Assembly (NCBI RefSeq): GCF_037392515.1
Contig: NC_090280.1
Location: 26,727,118-26,791,117, forward strand
Origin: Haliotis asinina
Lineage: Eukaryota; Mollusca; Gastropoda; Lepetellida; Haliotidae
DNA length: 64,000 bases
Direction of reading: 5' to 3'
A model generated the notes under the pieces. It worked only from the letters and a program-made list of their open reading frames with translations, was not told where the DNA came from and made no database searches. Both the position numbers and the translations under genes were made by a program. The stretch's first letter is position 1; each line of letters begins with the position of its first letter. This document shows positions 44,772-54,313 of this stretch, one piece after another.

Positions 44772-47700
44772 CTGAAATTTTAACACAACTGCACTTACAA
44801 ATGTCTAACTTTTCTATCAGGGGAATTTATTCCATGACTGAACCCAAATCTGCACCTGGTACATTTACTGTTTACAGTTCACTAATGCAGATAATGCTTT
44901 CTCTTTGTGTTCGTAGCAACTTAGAGTCGTTTCGGCATTGTGTCAGCCAATCAGGGACGTCTCTTCCCGGAAGTTGGGAGGATATGTATAATAAACATAC
45001 CGTTTCGCCACAGTTGTTGTATTCGGCAGCGACTGGTCCTGCATAGTCGATTAGAACTGCATTTTCCGACTGGAGACAGCAAACATATGACCTCAACAAT
45101 ATGATGTACTGAACACATGATATCTTCACACATCTCATTTATTACATTGCATGTGTTGTTCAGGCTCTTGAAATGACTTGTAATGTTAATGCCCATATAA
45201 GTCTTGCTTTTTTATGAGGAACCGAACTTATTGGTAACTTTTGTAAGTTTTTGCATTACTTAAATGAATAAGAACATAATGTAACAACGTTGAAATTATT
45301 GATAGAAGTAATACTGTCCTTCTGCTAGTGATACGTAAGTTCGTTCTTAATGAAAGACAAACATTGTTTTAGAACTTTGTCTGTGGCCTCGATCTGACAG
45401 CTGCGAGCTATTTGTATTTTTGTCTTTAAACTACACCCATTGGTGAACTAAGTGATGCTGTTCTGTGTTGACATATGTTTTATGATATGTTAGGTTTGCT
45501 TTACGCAACACTCAGCAGTTGACGTCAATGAATGAACGAGAAAATCAATGGTTTACATAATGAGCATTGATCTTCGCAATTGCTTTCATTATCTCGCGGG
45601 GCGCGGGGTGGCCTAGTGGATAAAGCGTTCGCTCCTCACGCCGAAGGCCCCGGTTCGATTATCCACATTAGTACAATGTGAAAGTCCATTTCTGGAGTTC
45701 CCCCGTGGTGATGTTGCAGGAATATTGCTGAAAGCGGCGTAAAACCAAACTCACTCACTCACCCATCACCTTACGTTGCCTATTTCGTATCCATGTCTTT
45801 ACGACACACTGACTGAATGGTAATAAATTATCTTCCTGTCAGTTTTGTATTGTAGGAAAACAGTTCCAGTACACACTTACCGATGGCCCTGCGCCGGCAT
45901 AAGCCCTGTTCATGAAGTGTCTGCATTGAGCCTTCTGTACCGTGGCATAAACATCAGACACTGTGGAAAAGAGAACAAAGCAGATGAACTATAGAAGAGT
46001 TGTGTGAGATTGGTACTGAAGCCTTGATGGGTCATTCGGGGTTTCGCTTTTTTCAACTTATTTTCTTGAATTTTCAAGTTTGTAACTTAATAATTCAACA
46101 TGTGCATTTGGAAATTAATGAAAAAAAGGCTTCTATAGTATGTCAAACTTACAGTAATCTCTTTCAACAAAGACACCTGATGAGTAGGTGTCAAAAACAG
46201 CGAGTGTGTGTGCGAGGTTCGCGAATCTTCGTTAAAGTGATTTTTTGTACATCCGTCAGTGACACTGACTACAGCTTGGGTTAAACACCTTTGGTCTGAT
46301 GCTGACAAACACAGAACCATATTTGGGGATTCGCACCCATAACCATAGGTTCTTTCATGACAGACAAGGACAGCCATTAAACACGGTGAATGTCAGTGCT
46401 CTAGACGGCACCTCCATCCACACATTGTCACAGAAAATACACACGGACACACCGCTGAGGTTAAATAGTCAGGACCTAAGATGACGTCATGGGGCGTAGA
46501 TGACGTCATGGGGTGTAGATGACGTCATGTATAGATCACCTCAAGTGAGATTTGCTTTACGCCGCTTTTAGCAATATTCCATCAACATCACGGCGGGGAC
46601 ACCGGAAATGGTCTTCATTAAACCCATATGGAGAATCGAATCCGGATCTTCAGCGTAACTAGCGAACGCTTTATCCACTAGGCTACCTCACCTAAGGTGA
46701 GACTCACTGACCACAAGGATAGAAAGATGGACTATACCTTCTCTCCTGCGCCTTCTCTTTTTGTTCACCTTGGCATACAGGTCTGTAGGTAGAAGTATAT
46801 AGTCAGAAACAAGTATTACAAGAAGAAATAATATCAATGGTTCTACAGGCCTTTACATCGCACTCAGCAATATCCCAGCTATGGCAGCTGGTTGTAACAT
46901 CGAGCCTCGACCAGACAACCTCGTGTTTAACATCATGAGCATTGACTTCAGCAACTGGGACATGATGCCAGACGTAAATGAAGCAGATAGTCTAACCGTT
47001 AATATTTTGTGAAGAGCATCTAGAATTTCACGGGGTAGATTACTTGTACTTGTAGATTCTTAAAGATCTACTTGACATTTCGAAAACGTACCTATTACGT
47101 AACAGCTTAACATTCAATCACCCAATCCTAAACACTCCTTGTCACCCAATCCTAAACACTGCTTGTCACCCAATCCTAAACACTGCTTGTCACCCAATCC
47201 TAAACACTCCTTGTCACCCAATCCTAAACACTGCTTGTCACCCAATCCTAAACACTGCTTGTCACCCAATCCTAAACACTCCTTGTCACCCAATCCTAAA
47301 CACTGCTTGTCACCCAATCCTAAACACTCCTTGTCACCCAATCCTAAACACTGCTTGTCACCCAATCCTAAACACTCCTTGTCACCCAATCCTAAACACT
47401 GCTTGTCACCCAATCCTAAACACTGCTTGTCACCCAATCCTAAACACTGCTTGTCACCCAATCCTAAACACTGCTTGTCACCCAATCCTAAACACTGCTT
47501 GTCACCCAATCCTAAACACTCCTTGTCACCCAATCCTAAACACTGCTTGTCACCCAATCCTAAACACTGCTTGTCACCCAATCCTAAACACTGGTTGTTA
47601 CCCAATCCTAAACACTCCTTGTCACCCAATCCTAAACACTGCTTGTCACCCAATCCTAAACACTGCTTGTCACCCATTGCTCTCTGTAATCAACAACTGT

Positions 47701-50700
47701 GTAATCAGTATGACATTGTACATCAGTAAAGCATTTGTGAGCACATGCATATGAAATTTTGCTTATTATTTATCACAAGGTGTGGCTTGTCAGATAATAT
47801 GCGACAGCGCATGGTGTTTTTCTCGGTCTGTGGAACATTTGGCCGACCTACAGTTATTCCACTATTTATTCTGCAGTAAACAGCATGCTAACAATAATGT
47901 GTGTGACGTAGATGAATGAATAAATAAATTTGGATTTACGCCGCTTTTAGCATTCTTTCAGCAATGGCATGGTGGGGGACACCAGAAATGGACTTCGCAT
48001 GTTATACCGAAGTAGGGAATCGAACCCTGACTTCCGGCTTGACGAGAGAACGCTTTAGCTACTGGGCCACCCTACCTCTCCTTGACACATGAAATGCAGC
48101 ACAAGGACCTTGGTATTACTCGGGTCATGTGTGGCTGATTAACTATAGCGGCTTTTCAGTTGCTTCGTTTGCGAACGGGTGTTTTTCCCAACATGTAGTT
48201 CAAGGTCACTTTATATATCCTGGGGGGTTATCTTCTTCCTAACATTGAAACATAATTCATCTTCCTTGAACACAGGTCCTATCTTCCGGGCAAGCCGGGA
48301 GATAATAATATTCCATGAATGATTTCTAAATAATCAAGTTGATTAGAAACAAACATCAAGTACAAGGAATTTGATACAAATACAAGTACGTGGCGTGTGG
48401 CGGTTAGGTGGAGGTAGAAGTTGGAAAGGGGAGGGGCGTGTGGCGATTGGGTTGGGGTTGGGATGGCGCGTGGCGGTTGGATGGAGGTGGAGGTTGGAGT
48501 GTCGTGTGGCACTTGGGTGGGAGTAGGGATTGGGAGTTCTATTACTTGTGGGGTGTTGCTGCACACATAAAGTTCAATAAACTGACCTTGAGTAATGGCG
48601 ACGAAAAGTTTTACATGAAATCTGTGAGCTTAACCTATTAAGTTTGATACAAATCCAGCCTCCCCCTGCTTCTTCTTGTGCGACCTGATGTATAATGGCG
48701 TTCGCGTCATCTCCCGATACAATGCTTAAATTACATGTATCACGTTATATGTGACCACTGACTGTGTCACTGTTACTAGACATATCCTATCCAGATGCCA
48801 TAAGCACTACTTTCAATTATCCGTTTGTTTGTTGCGCTCAGCATACCGAACCCGGGTCTTCGGCATAACAGGGCGGTGGGGTAACTGCTAGCTTGTGGTT
48901 AGTGCGTTCGATCGTTACGGCGAAAATGCGGATTTGATTCCTCACTTGAGTACAATGTGTCCATTTCTGGTGTAGCCCAGATATTTTTGGAATGTCGCTA
49001 AAACTAAACTCACTTTCCTCGATCTGACTAAAAATCTCTGGACTATCTCACGCCCCTACGAACAATGAATGCATTACATTCATACAATCTGCAAGGGTTA
49101 CGAATAAGTGCTGATCGCATGCGCCGATACACTTTGCAAGATTTCACATGCTTACCACTGGGATCTTGTTGCAATTGTGCTTCGTTGTCAGCCATACTGC
49201 GGTCTCCAGCTCTGAAAGACATGCATGAGGTGAAGGATTAAGCAGTTCATATCATTACGCGGCATACACCAGTCTGCAAAGTTGTACTTCGAAAAGACCA
49301 GCCTTTAATTAGTTAGCTGCCAACGCTGATATTACCTACCTGAGCCTACCTGATAACAACTTCTGTGATTATCTTGAACTTGTAATGCTCATCTTGAAAG
49401 TACAAACGACAATGCTAATCCTGTATCGTTTCTTTTCAGTACCTTACCTTATGAGAGAAACACTTAACCGTATTTTGTAGGAGTAGCTCTGTACCTTAAC
49501 TTGAAGGAGTAAAACTGTACCTTAACTTGTAAAAGTAACTTTGCACCTTAACTTGTAGGAGTAAAACCGTACCTTAACTTTTAGGAGTAAAACTGTACCT
49601 TAACTTGAAGGAGTAAAACTGTACCTTAACTTGTAAAAGTAACTTTGCACCTTAACTTGTAGGAGTAAAACTATACCTTAACTTGTAGGAGTAAAACTGT
49701 ACCTTAACTTGTAGGAGTAAAACTGTACCTTAACTTGTAGGGGTAAATCTAAAGCTGAACTTGTAGGAGTAAAACTGTACCTTAACTTGTAGGAGTAAAA
49801 CTGTACCTTAACTTGTAGGAGTAAAACTGTACCTTAACTTGTAGGGGTAAATCTAAAGCTGAACTTGTAGGAGTAAAACTGTACCTTAACACATGTGAGT
49901 GACCCTATACCTTAACTTGTCTGAGTAACCCTGAACCTGTAGGGCTAAACCTGTACCTTAACTCGTACATATGTAAACGCTGTGGTCTTCTCATTGTTCT
50001 TGAAATGATATACTGACAACAGATACCTGCTATTGGGTGTCCTCACCTGTACACTTTACCTCCTGAAACAGATAAAACATACCCTGGTGTAATCACTACT
50101 AATGCAAATTTTCATTCAGAAAGGATTCAGTTGCACTTACTGTAATTGTAAAAACTGACGAGATGCATAACAGGATATACGATAGCAGCATAATTCATAT
50201 TTATTGTATCACCACATTGACGATACCTTTCTTGATCCTGCTTCTTCGGAAAACGACGGCGACGATGACGAAAGCGATGACGACAATAAGGACAGAACAG
50301 ACGGCAGCCACAGGTACGATGAAATCGACACCAGATTCAGTTACCTCACGTGCTGCAACATTCACTATACTAAATAGCAGCTTTCCTTTGATTCAATATA
50401 CATACAACATATGGTGTAAGATCACACTGAAATGTGTTCAAATGGACGCAAGTGTCGCAAATGTCAGGATTTACTGAAACTGGGTTGTTTGTCGAATTAT
50501 ATAAATGATGTATATAATAGAGGAAATATATAATGCTTTGTTCTCCTCAGTTCAGATCTCATTTATTTTGCTTTTGAAGAATTTGAGAGTGGAGAATCTC
50601 GCTGACTTGATGTCATATCATCAGATTAATAGTCAAGATTGACCCCTGAGCTATATTACGAGTTTTAATAAACACTTGTCCAGAATCTCTGTGTGTTTTG

Positions 50701-53086
50701 AGAAATTTGAAGGGAGTAGAAACTTAAACAATCATTACATGTCTCATTCAAATATAATTTTAAATGTTACATATTCTAAAGTATGTTTCCAGAATGCGTG
50801 GAAGCCTTACAGAGAACCTCCAGTGTCAGGTTCCGCGATGCACTGCCATGGCTGTTGTTGACGTGACACGTGTACTGTCCAGACACAGACACATCTACAG
50901 CTGGTATAGAGAACACAGCCTTCCTGTGCCCTGTAATCACCACCTGTCTGGATGTGTCCCACCAGGTTACAGTGCAGGCAGGGTTACAGTCAGCAGAACA
51001 TCTCACTGTTATGGGTTTCCCTTCTTCCACCTCCAGCTTGTCCCTTGTGCCGTCAAACTGTATCTGGTCAGGTCCATCTGCAATGCATGTGAGATGATCA
51101 GAAATAATAATTTGAAATTTTCTTCTATCGTACCCCTGCCACCTTATACTAGTATCTAGATTCAAGATGATAATGAAACTAATGAAGAATGTTTTTTTAT
51201 TATAACTAGAATTTTAGCCTCGTGTCTACTGATATCACCCTCGTTCATTACGATAAAAATATCTTCGGAAAGCCTTTGTAACTTTATCAGCTCGTGTTTA
51301 TATAATTGATATCAGTAGACACGAAGGTGATAGTCTTTATTTATGCGTATACGTGAAGACTAACTGCAACAGAGGACATGGCGTGGTGATGAATCGGATC
51401 GGACCCCATAGCTCGGGTCTTTGAGAAAATCCGTTTCAGGAAGTTTGTAGTTTCTGAGTTATAAGCGGATGGGCAAGCTTCATGTTCCCCTGAAGTTTAG
51501 GCATCAAACGTTGATAGTGACAACATGTAGAGTAGAATCAGATTTTCTGAGTACTGTATATGAAGAAACATCTAGCTTCTGTTATTGTTTCAATATTAAT
51601 CAACCTGAACCTACATAAAACATTGAGTGTGTATCCCTGACTCCAGTCTGACAGTAGTCCTTCTTCTCCAGATTGACACGAGTACACTCCCTTGTCCTCC
51701 TTGGTGACGTAGTCTATGGTCAGGAATTGTCCGTCCACGTGCACTCTGTTGTCTACACTGCTGTCTACACTCCTGTTGTTTCTCCTCCAGGTGTAGGACG
51801 TGGTATACGGGTACCGAGACTGGTCTGTAGGAAGACTCCGGAAGGTGGTGGAGCAGGTCAGGTTCACAGGATCACCGGATACAGAGTCTGCTACTGTCGA
51901 GTTGATGTTCGGTTCTGATGGTTTCTCTGTGAAAAGATGAATGGAAATGGTTGTAATTTTGCTCTTAGTCTTATTAATTATTAATAACATATATGAATAT
52001 GTACTATAGAGTCAGTGACATTCAGTCACCATATGCCAGAATGTCGTTTGAACGAAAAGTTTATTTGAATTGATCTTAGTGAACGTCATCCCGACATATG
52101 TTCTATCCATGCCCAAGGAAGTAATAACGTGTCTGTGGATGGATAATGAATGTAGTGAGGCAGAATCGCTGACCACATCCGTGATAATGTCCATAAAACG
52201 TCTGCACGGAGAAAGGATGGTCAGGTCTTATAAAGCGTCTGCACGGAGACAAGGTCAGGTGTTATAAAGCGTCTGCACGTAGAGAGGATGGTCAGGTGAT
52301 ATAAAACGTCTGTAGTGAGAGGGGGAAGGCAGGTGTTACAAAACGTCTGTAGTGAGAGGGGGAAGGCAGGTGTTACAAAACGTCTGTAAGGAGAAAGGAA
52401 GGTCAGGTGTCATAAAACACAAGCAACACCTTCATGAAAGTGCCATGGAAGAAGATTGGCCAGTGTCATAGTATACCCTTCAACAGTCATAAGATATATT
52501 TCATCTGGATTCTTTTACAGGATGAAGCTTTATAGCTTCATCGCTAACGTAATTAGTTCTTGCAATGACATCTGTGTAAACGACATTAAACTATAATGCT
52601 ATAATGATAAAACTTCCTTTGTAAGTATGGATGATTATTTCGCAGATTATCTGCCCGTGACCGCCATATTTCTATCAATGTGTCTCAAAAACTAGCTTTT
52701 GGCGCGGAGTTTCTATTTGGTGCTCACATTATCTTCACACTTACGCAGTACAAAAAGAAGTTGAGTCCCGGGAGACACTTCACTGTCATGAGTGGTTAAG
52801 TTGTAGACTCCGGCGTCCTGTACGTCAACACTGTGGAATATGAGCATGACTTGCTTTCCCCCCTCCAGGGATGTACTGACATTCAGCTGAATCCTCGTCC
52901 CGTTCTGTGTGTGTGTGTTGACAGTAACATTCAGAAGCTTATTTTCATCCACAATGAACAGGACAGTGGAACCAGATCTGTTGTTGTATGTGATAGATCT
53001 TATCTTAAAATCCGTAACTGACTGACTGACACTCCAGGTCATGTTGACATTTTGTCCGACACGGGCCACAGTGTTGGTATCAGAAG
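44568..53086 (-). CDS. Transmembrane immunoglobulin-superfamily receptor with ITIM-like tail (nine recognised exons)
   Basis: Exons in transcript order: 53086-52745, 51926-51615, 51077-50811, 50352-50227, 49209-49156, 46782-46738, 45960-45881, 45069-45001, 44771-44568. All junctions are AG|exon|GT and phases match throughout (1,1,1,1,1,1,0,0). With one base from a missing upstream exon this gives 499 codons plus a stop. Order: three Ig-like domains, a ~22-residue hydrophobic span followed by RRSR, then a ~150-residue tail with repeated Tyr motifs, of which LTYADL and VVYEEI match the ITIM consensus. Family knowledge: ITIM tails recruit SH2 phosphatases. A signalling cell-surface role, perhaps in immune recognition, is inferred. 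Ligand unknown. The signal-peptide exon is unresolved. Confidence 0.82.
45001..45069 (-). CDS. Receptor exon: LIDYAGPV segment
   Basis: 69 bp, phase 0-0. Encodes SENAVLIDYAGPVAAEYNNC. Two acceptors are near (CTCCAG|TCGG and ATGCAG|TTCT). The first keeps the frame, while the second would give an immediate TAA, so the upstream one is chosen. Donor AACG|GTATGT. Confidence 0.75.
45596..45763 (+). repeat. tRNA-derived SINE, forward (receptor intron)
   Basis: GGGCGCGGGGTGGCCTAGTG, GATAAAGCGTTCGCTCCTCA, CCCGGTTCGATTATCCACAT, GATGTTGCAGGAATATTGCT, GAAAGCGGCGTAAAACCAAA and an ACTCACTCACTCACC tail. Full length. Confidence 0.92.
45881..45960 (-). CDS. Receptor exon: DVYATV motif
   Basis: 80 bp, phase 1 in and 0 out, so it marks the phase change of the tail. 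Encodes SDVYATVQKAQ and a second Tyr in RAYAGAG. Borders TTCCACAG|TG and ATCG|GTAAGT are strong. Confidence 0.78.
46482..46527. promoter_or_regulatory. Three tandem CRE palindromes (TGACGTCA)
   Basis: Exact TGACGTCA octamers start at 46482, 46501 and 46520, each 19 bp apart with a GGGGCGTAGA or GGGGTGTAGA spacer. TGACGTCA is the consensus site of CREB/ATF bZIP factors. Position in a receptor intron makes an enhancer possible. It may also simply be a short tandem repeat. Confidence 0.5.
46541..46693 (-). repeat. tRNA-derived SINE, reverse (receptor intron)
   Basis: TTTACGCCGCTTTTAGCAAT, CAACATCACGGCGGGGACAC, CATATGGAGAATCGAATCCG and GCTTTATCCACTAGGCTACC. Confidence 0.92.
46738..46782 (-). CDS. 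Receptor exon: DLYAKV motif and polybasic stretch
   Basis: 45 bp, phase 1-1. It encodes DLYAKV (a YxxV SH2-type motif) followed by KKRRRRR. Borders CTACAG|AC and GAAG|GTATAG. A polybasic patch next to a Tyr motif could bind acidic lipids or act as a nuclear or retention signal. Being symmetric it can be skipped in frame. Confidence 0.7.
46846..46998 (+). repeat. Second-family SINE, forward (receptor intron)
   Basis: CATCGCACTCAGCAATATCC, CAGCTATGGCAGCTGGTTGT, CCTCGACCAGACAACCTCGT and CATGAGCATTGACTTCAGCA. The tail is missing. Confidence 0.8.
47115..47677. repeat. 24-bp minisatellite, about 23 units
   Basis: The unit AATCCTAAACACTGCTTGTC + ACCC repeats with almost no divergence. The main variation is a G/C choice (CACTGC or CACTCC), often in a one-C, two-G rhythm. 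Because 24 is a multiple of three and no stop occurs, both strands show ~190-codon ORFs, which are by-products of the repeat. It lies in a receptor intron. Confidence 0.97.
47914..48080 (-). repeat. tRNA-derived SINE, reverse (receptor intron)
   Basis: GGATTTACGCCGCTTTTAGC, CAGAAATGGACTTCGCATGT, AGGGAATCGAACCCTGACTT and GCTTTAGCTACTGGGCCACC. Confidence 0.92.
48870..49015 (+). repeat. tRNA-derived SINE, forward (receptor intron)
   Basis: AGGGCGGTGGGGTAACTGCT, TGGTTAGTGCGTTCGATCGT, GGATTTGATTCCTCACTTGA and a CGCTAAAACTAAACTCACTT end. A scrap of a reverse copy (GAACCCGGGTCTTCGGCATA) abuts its left end. Confidence 0.88.
49156..49209 (-). CDS. Receptor exon: juxtamembrane cytoplasmic segment
   Basis: 54 bp, phase 1-1, encoding an AGDRSMADNEAQLQQDPS segment. 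Two tandem acceptors (CAG|AG|CT) exist. Only the second keeps a sensible frame from the preceding AAAG donor, so a 2-base-shifted alternative would disrupt the tail. The donor is AGTG|GTAAGC. Symmetric length allows skipping without frame loss. Confidence 0.7.
49475..49965. repeat. 26-bp minisatellite, about 19 units, with higher-order structure
   Basis: The unit is CTTGTAGGAGTAAAACTGTA + CCTTAA. Variant units recur in order: a GTAAAAGTAACTTTGCACC variant appears twice 130 bp apart, and a GGGGTAAATCTAAAGCTGA variant twice 104 bp apart. This shows block-wise amplification. Located in the intron between the membrane exon and the first cytoplasmic exon. Confidence 0.95.
50227..50352 (-). CDS. 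Receptor exon: transmembrane segment
   Basis: 126 bp, phase 1-1. After a short stalk (REVTESG) comes an unbroken hydrophobic run rich in Val, Ile and Ala (from about VDFIVPVAAV to IVAVVF), then RRSRIKK as a positive stop-transfer. No charged residue lies inside the membrane span, so there is no obvious adaptor (DAP12-type) docking residue, which suits a receptor that signals by its own tail. Confidence 0.88.
50811..51077 (-). CDS. Receptor exon: Ig-like domain 3, membrane-proximal
   Basis: 267 bp, phase 1-1. The junction creates the common YGPD start. The domain has ITVRCSADC, CTVTWW and VSGQYTCHV, then ends in LTLEVL. Compared with the usual C2 set there is an extra cysteine pair (DCNPAC) that may form a second bridge. 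Borders ATTGCAG|AT and CTCT|GTAAGG. Confidence 0.88.
51221..51323. other. Inverted repeat with 17-bp stem (receptor intron), MITE-like
   Basis: CGTGTCTACTGATATCA (51221-51237) is the exact complement of TGATATCAGTAGACACG (51307-51323), with a ~69-bp loop. It lies between the Ig2 and Ig3 exons. It looks like a short foldback element. Confidence 0.6.
51615..51926 (-). CDS. Receptor exon: Ig-like domain 2
   Basis: 312 bp, phase 1-1. Shows VNLTCS, a YTWRRNN core Trp, and DKGVYSCQS, the usual Cys-Trp-(D-x-G-x-Y-x-C) set. Borders TTCACAG|AG and TTAT|GTAGGT. The domain starts with a Pro-rich EKPSEPNI linker as in many adhesion receptors. Confidence 0.85.
52191..52417. repeat. ~37-bp minisatellite, six units
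   Basis: Units of TAAAACGTCTGCACGGAGAA + AGGATGGTCAGGTGTTA. Two inner units carry GTAGTGAGAGGGGGAAGG. Located in the intron between the Ig1 and Ig2 exons. Confidence 0.92.
52745..53086 (-). CDS. Receptor exon: Ig-like domain 1 without canonical cysteines
   Basis: 342 bp, phase 1-1. The B-strand position reads NVNMTWSV where a Cys is expected, and the F-strand reads DAGVYNLT where D-x-G-x-Y-x-C is expected, so both disulfide cysteines are absent while the rest of the V-like pattern is kept. Several N-x-S/T sequons (NMT, NRS, NVT, NGT, NVS, NLT) suggest heavy glycosylation. Bounded by TTTCAG|CT and TGC|GTAAGT. Confidence 0.8.
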
Positions 53087-53755
53087 CTGAAACATGTCAG
53101 CATAATTAGTACACGATACAGAAAAGAAACATAAAGGCCAACTTTGAAAAATAAATACGCGTAACTGCATATTTGATCCAATTTGATTGATACAAAGATG
53201 ACATTATGGTGATAGTCACATCATGGCAATGCTAATTGCCCTGTCGTAAAATGCCCACTCAGTGAGCTGTCGATCATCACTTCTCTGTACTACTGTGTGG
53301 ATTTCTCTGCCATTCTTCCCACAATGCACTGTAAACGTGTTTCAGTCTGATGTTGACCTCGATGCAAACACTAAGATGTTGTATCGGATTAAGATCCTAC
53401 GATCTCTTTCGTTTGAAAAATATGGTCCCTGCACCAGTTCCCTGAACCGCCACCCTGTAGATCTTCCCAAGCAGGGTATGATTCCCCACACTATCACACT
53501 TTCGACACAAAACCTGTCGACCTGTCGAAAAGTGCTTAATACCTTCATTTGACCTCAGACGACAGGCTACCATCAGTTTCAGCATTGAGGGAGAATTCAC
53601 GAATCATCATTGCTCCAGACTCAGCGCCATTTTCTCCATACCTGCAAGGTGTTGCTCCATGCTACACGTCGGCGTCGTCGGCACAGACTTCTCAGCATAG
53701 GAACAAATACTTTGGTGTCTGATTTCATGCTGTTTGGTCGGTCAACAGCACATAC

Positions 53756-53839
53756 CATGCACACGTCGAGCAGTGTCAGCAGTGGTAGATGGATGGCGGT
53801 GAGGTAGATGAAAGACATGAATGTTGCGATATTTTGCAT
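53756..53839 (-). CDS. Candidate signal-peptide exon of the receptor
   Basis: From ATG 53839 the frame encodes a hydrophobic leader (MQNIATFMSFIYLTAIHLPL...), and a donor-like CATG|GTATGT follows at 53756. This ends in phase 0, whereas the first Ig exon needs phase 1. Either a weaker donor (T|GTGCTG, three codons on) is used, an extra exon lies between, or this is not the leader. No better leader is seen within 2 kb. Confidence 0.35.
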
Positions 53840-53869
53840 GATTGGGGACTCTTCTCTACCACTTCTCGG

Positions 53870-53970
53870 GTGCGTGAGTGCGTGAGTGCGTGAGTGCGTG
53901 AGTGCTTGCTTTGAAACTTAGTGTCACGTCGCGGTCGGCAATATTGCATCAATATCGTGACGAGAACAAT
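53870..53970 (-). repeat. SINE tail fragment with GTGAGTGC expansion, reverse
   Basis: (GTGCGTGA)n from 53871 followed by TAGTGTCACGTCGCGGTCGG and CAATATTGCATCAATATCGT, the degraded reverse tail of the tRNA-derived SINE. Confidence 0.65.
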
Positions 53971-54158
53971 TTAATTTATATTTATTATCTATTAAAATCA
54001 ATACATTTAGAACGTAAGAGCTGCCATCAAAGGACAGTACAAATATCACACATCGTAATTTAAACTGGTACGCTATCATGGAAATAATCACTAGAGACAA
54101 CAGTACTATGAAAAAGGCCATAGATCACCAGCATCTGAACGTTGATCACTAGGGACGA

Positions 54159-54313
54159 ATGAGTGAGTGAGTGAGTGAGTGAGTGAGTTTTGCGCCGCGT
54201 TTCGCAATATTTCAGCAACTGCGGGGAACACCTGAAATGGGCTTCACACATTGTTCCAATGTTAGGAATCGAACCCGCATCGAATGTTTTATCCACAAGG
54301 TTACACCACAACC
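54159..54313 (-). repeat. tRNA-derived SINE, reverse
   Basis: (GAGT)n, TTTTGCGCCGCGTTTCGCAA, CTGAAATGGGCTTCACACAT, TAGGAATCGAACCCGCATCG and TTTTATCCACAAGGTTACAC. Confidence 0.9.

Noticed and set aside
45640..45665. True tRNA genes at the GGTTCGATT motifs
   Set aside because: All occurrences sit inside tRNA-derived SINE copies with the standard body and tail. No cloverleaf with an intact acceptor stem is present.
47114..47729. Long ORFs on both strands (Cys/Pro- or Gly-rich repeat proteins)
   Set aside because: They are translations of a 24-bp minisatellite whose length is a multiple of three. Both strands are equally open and there is no start or splice context.
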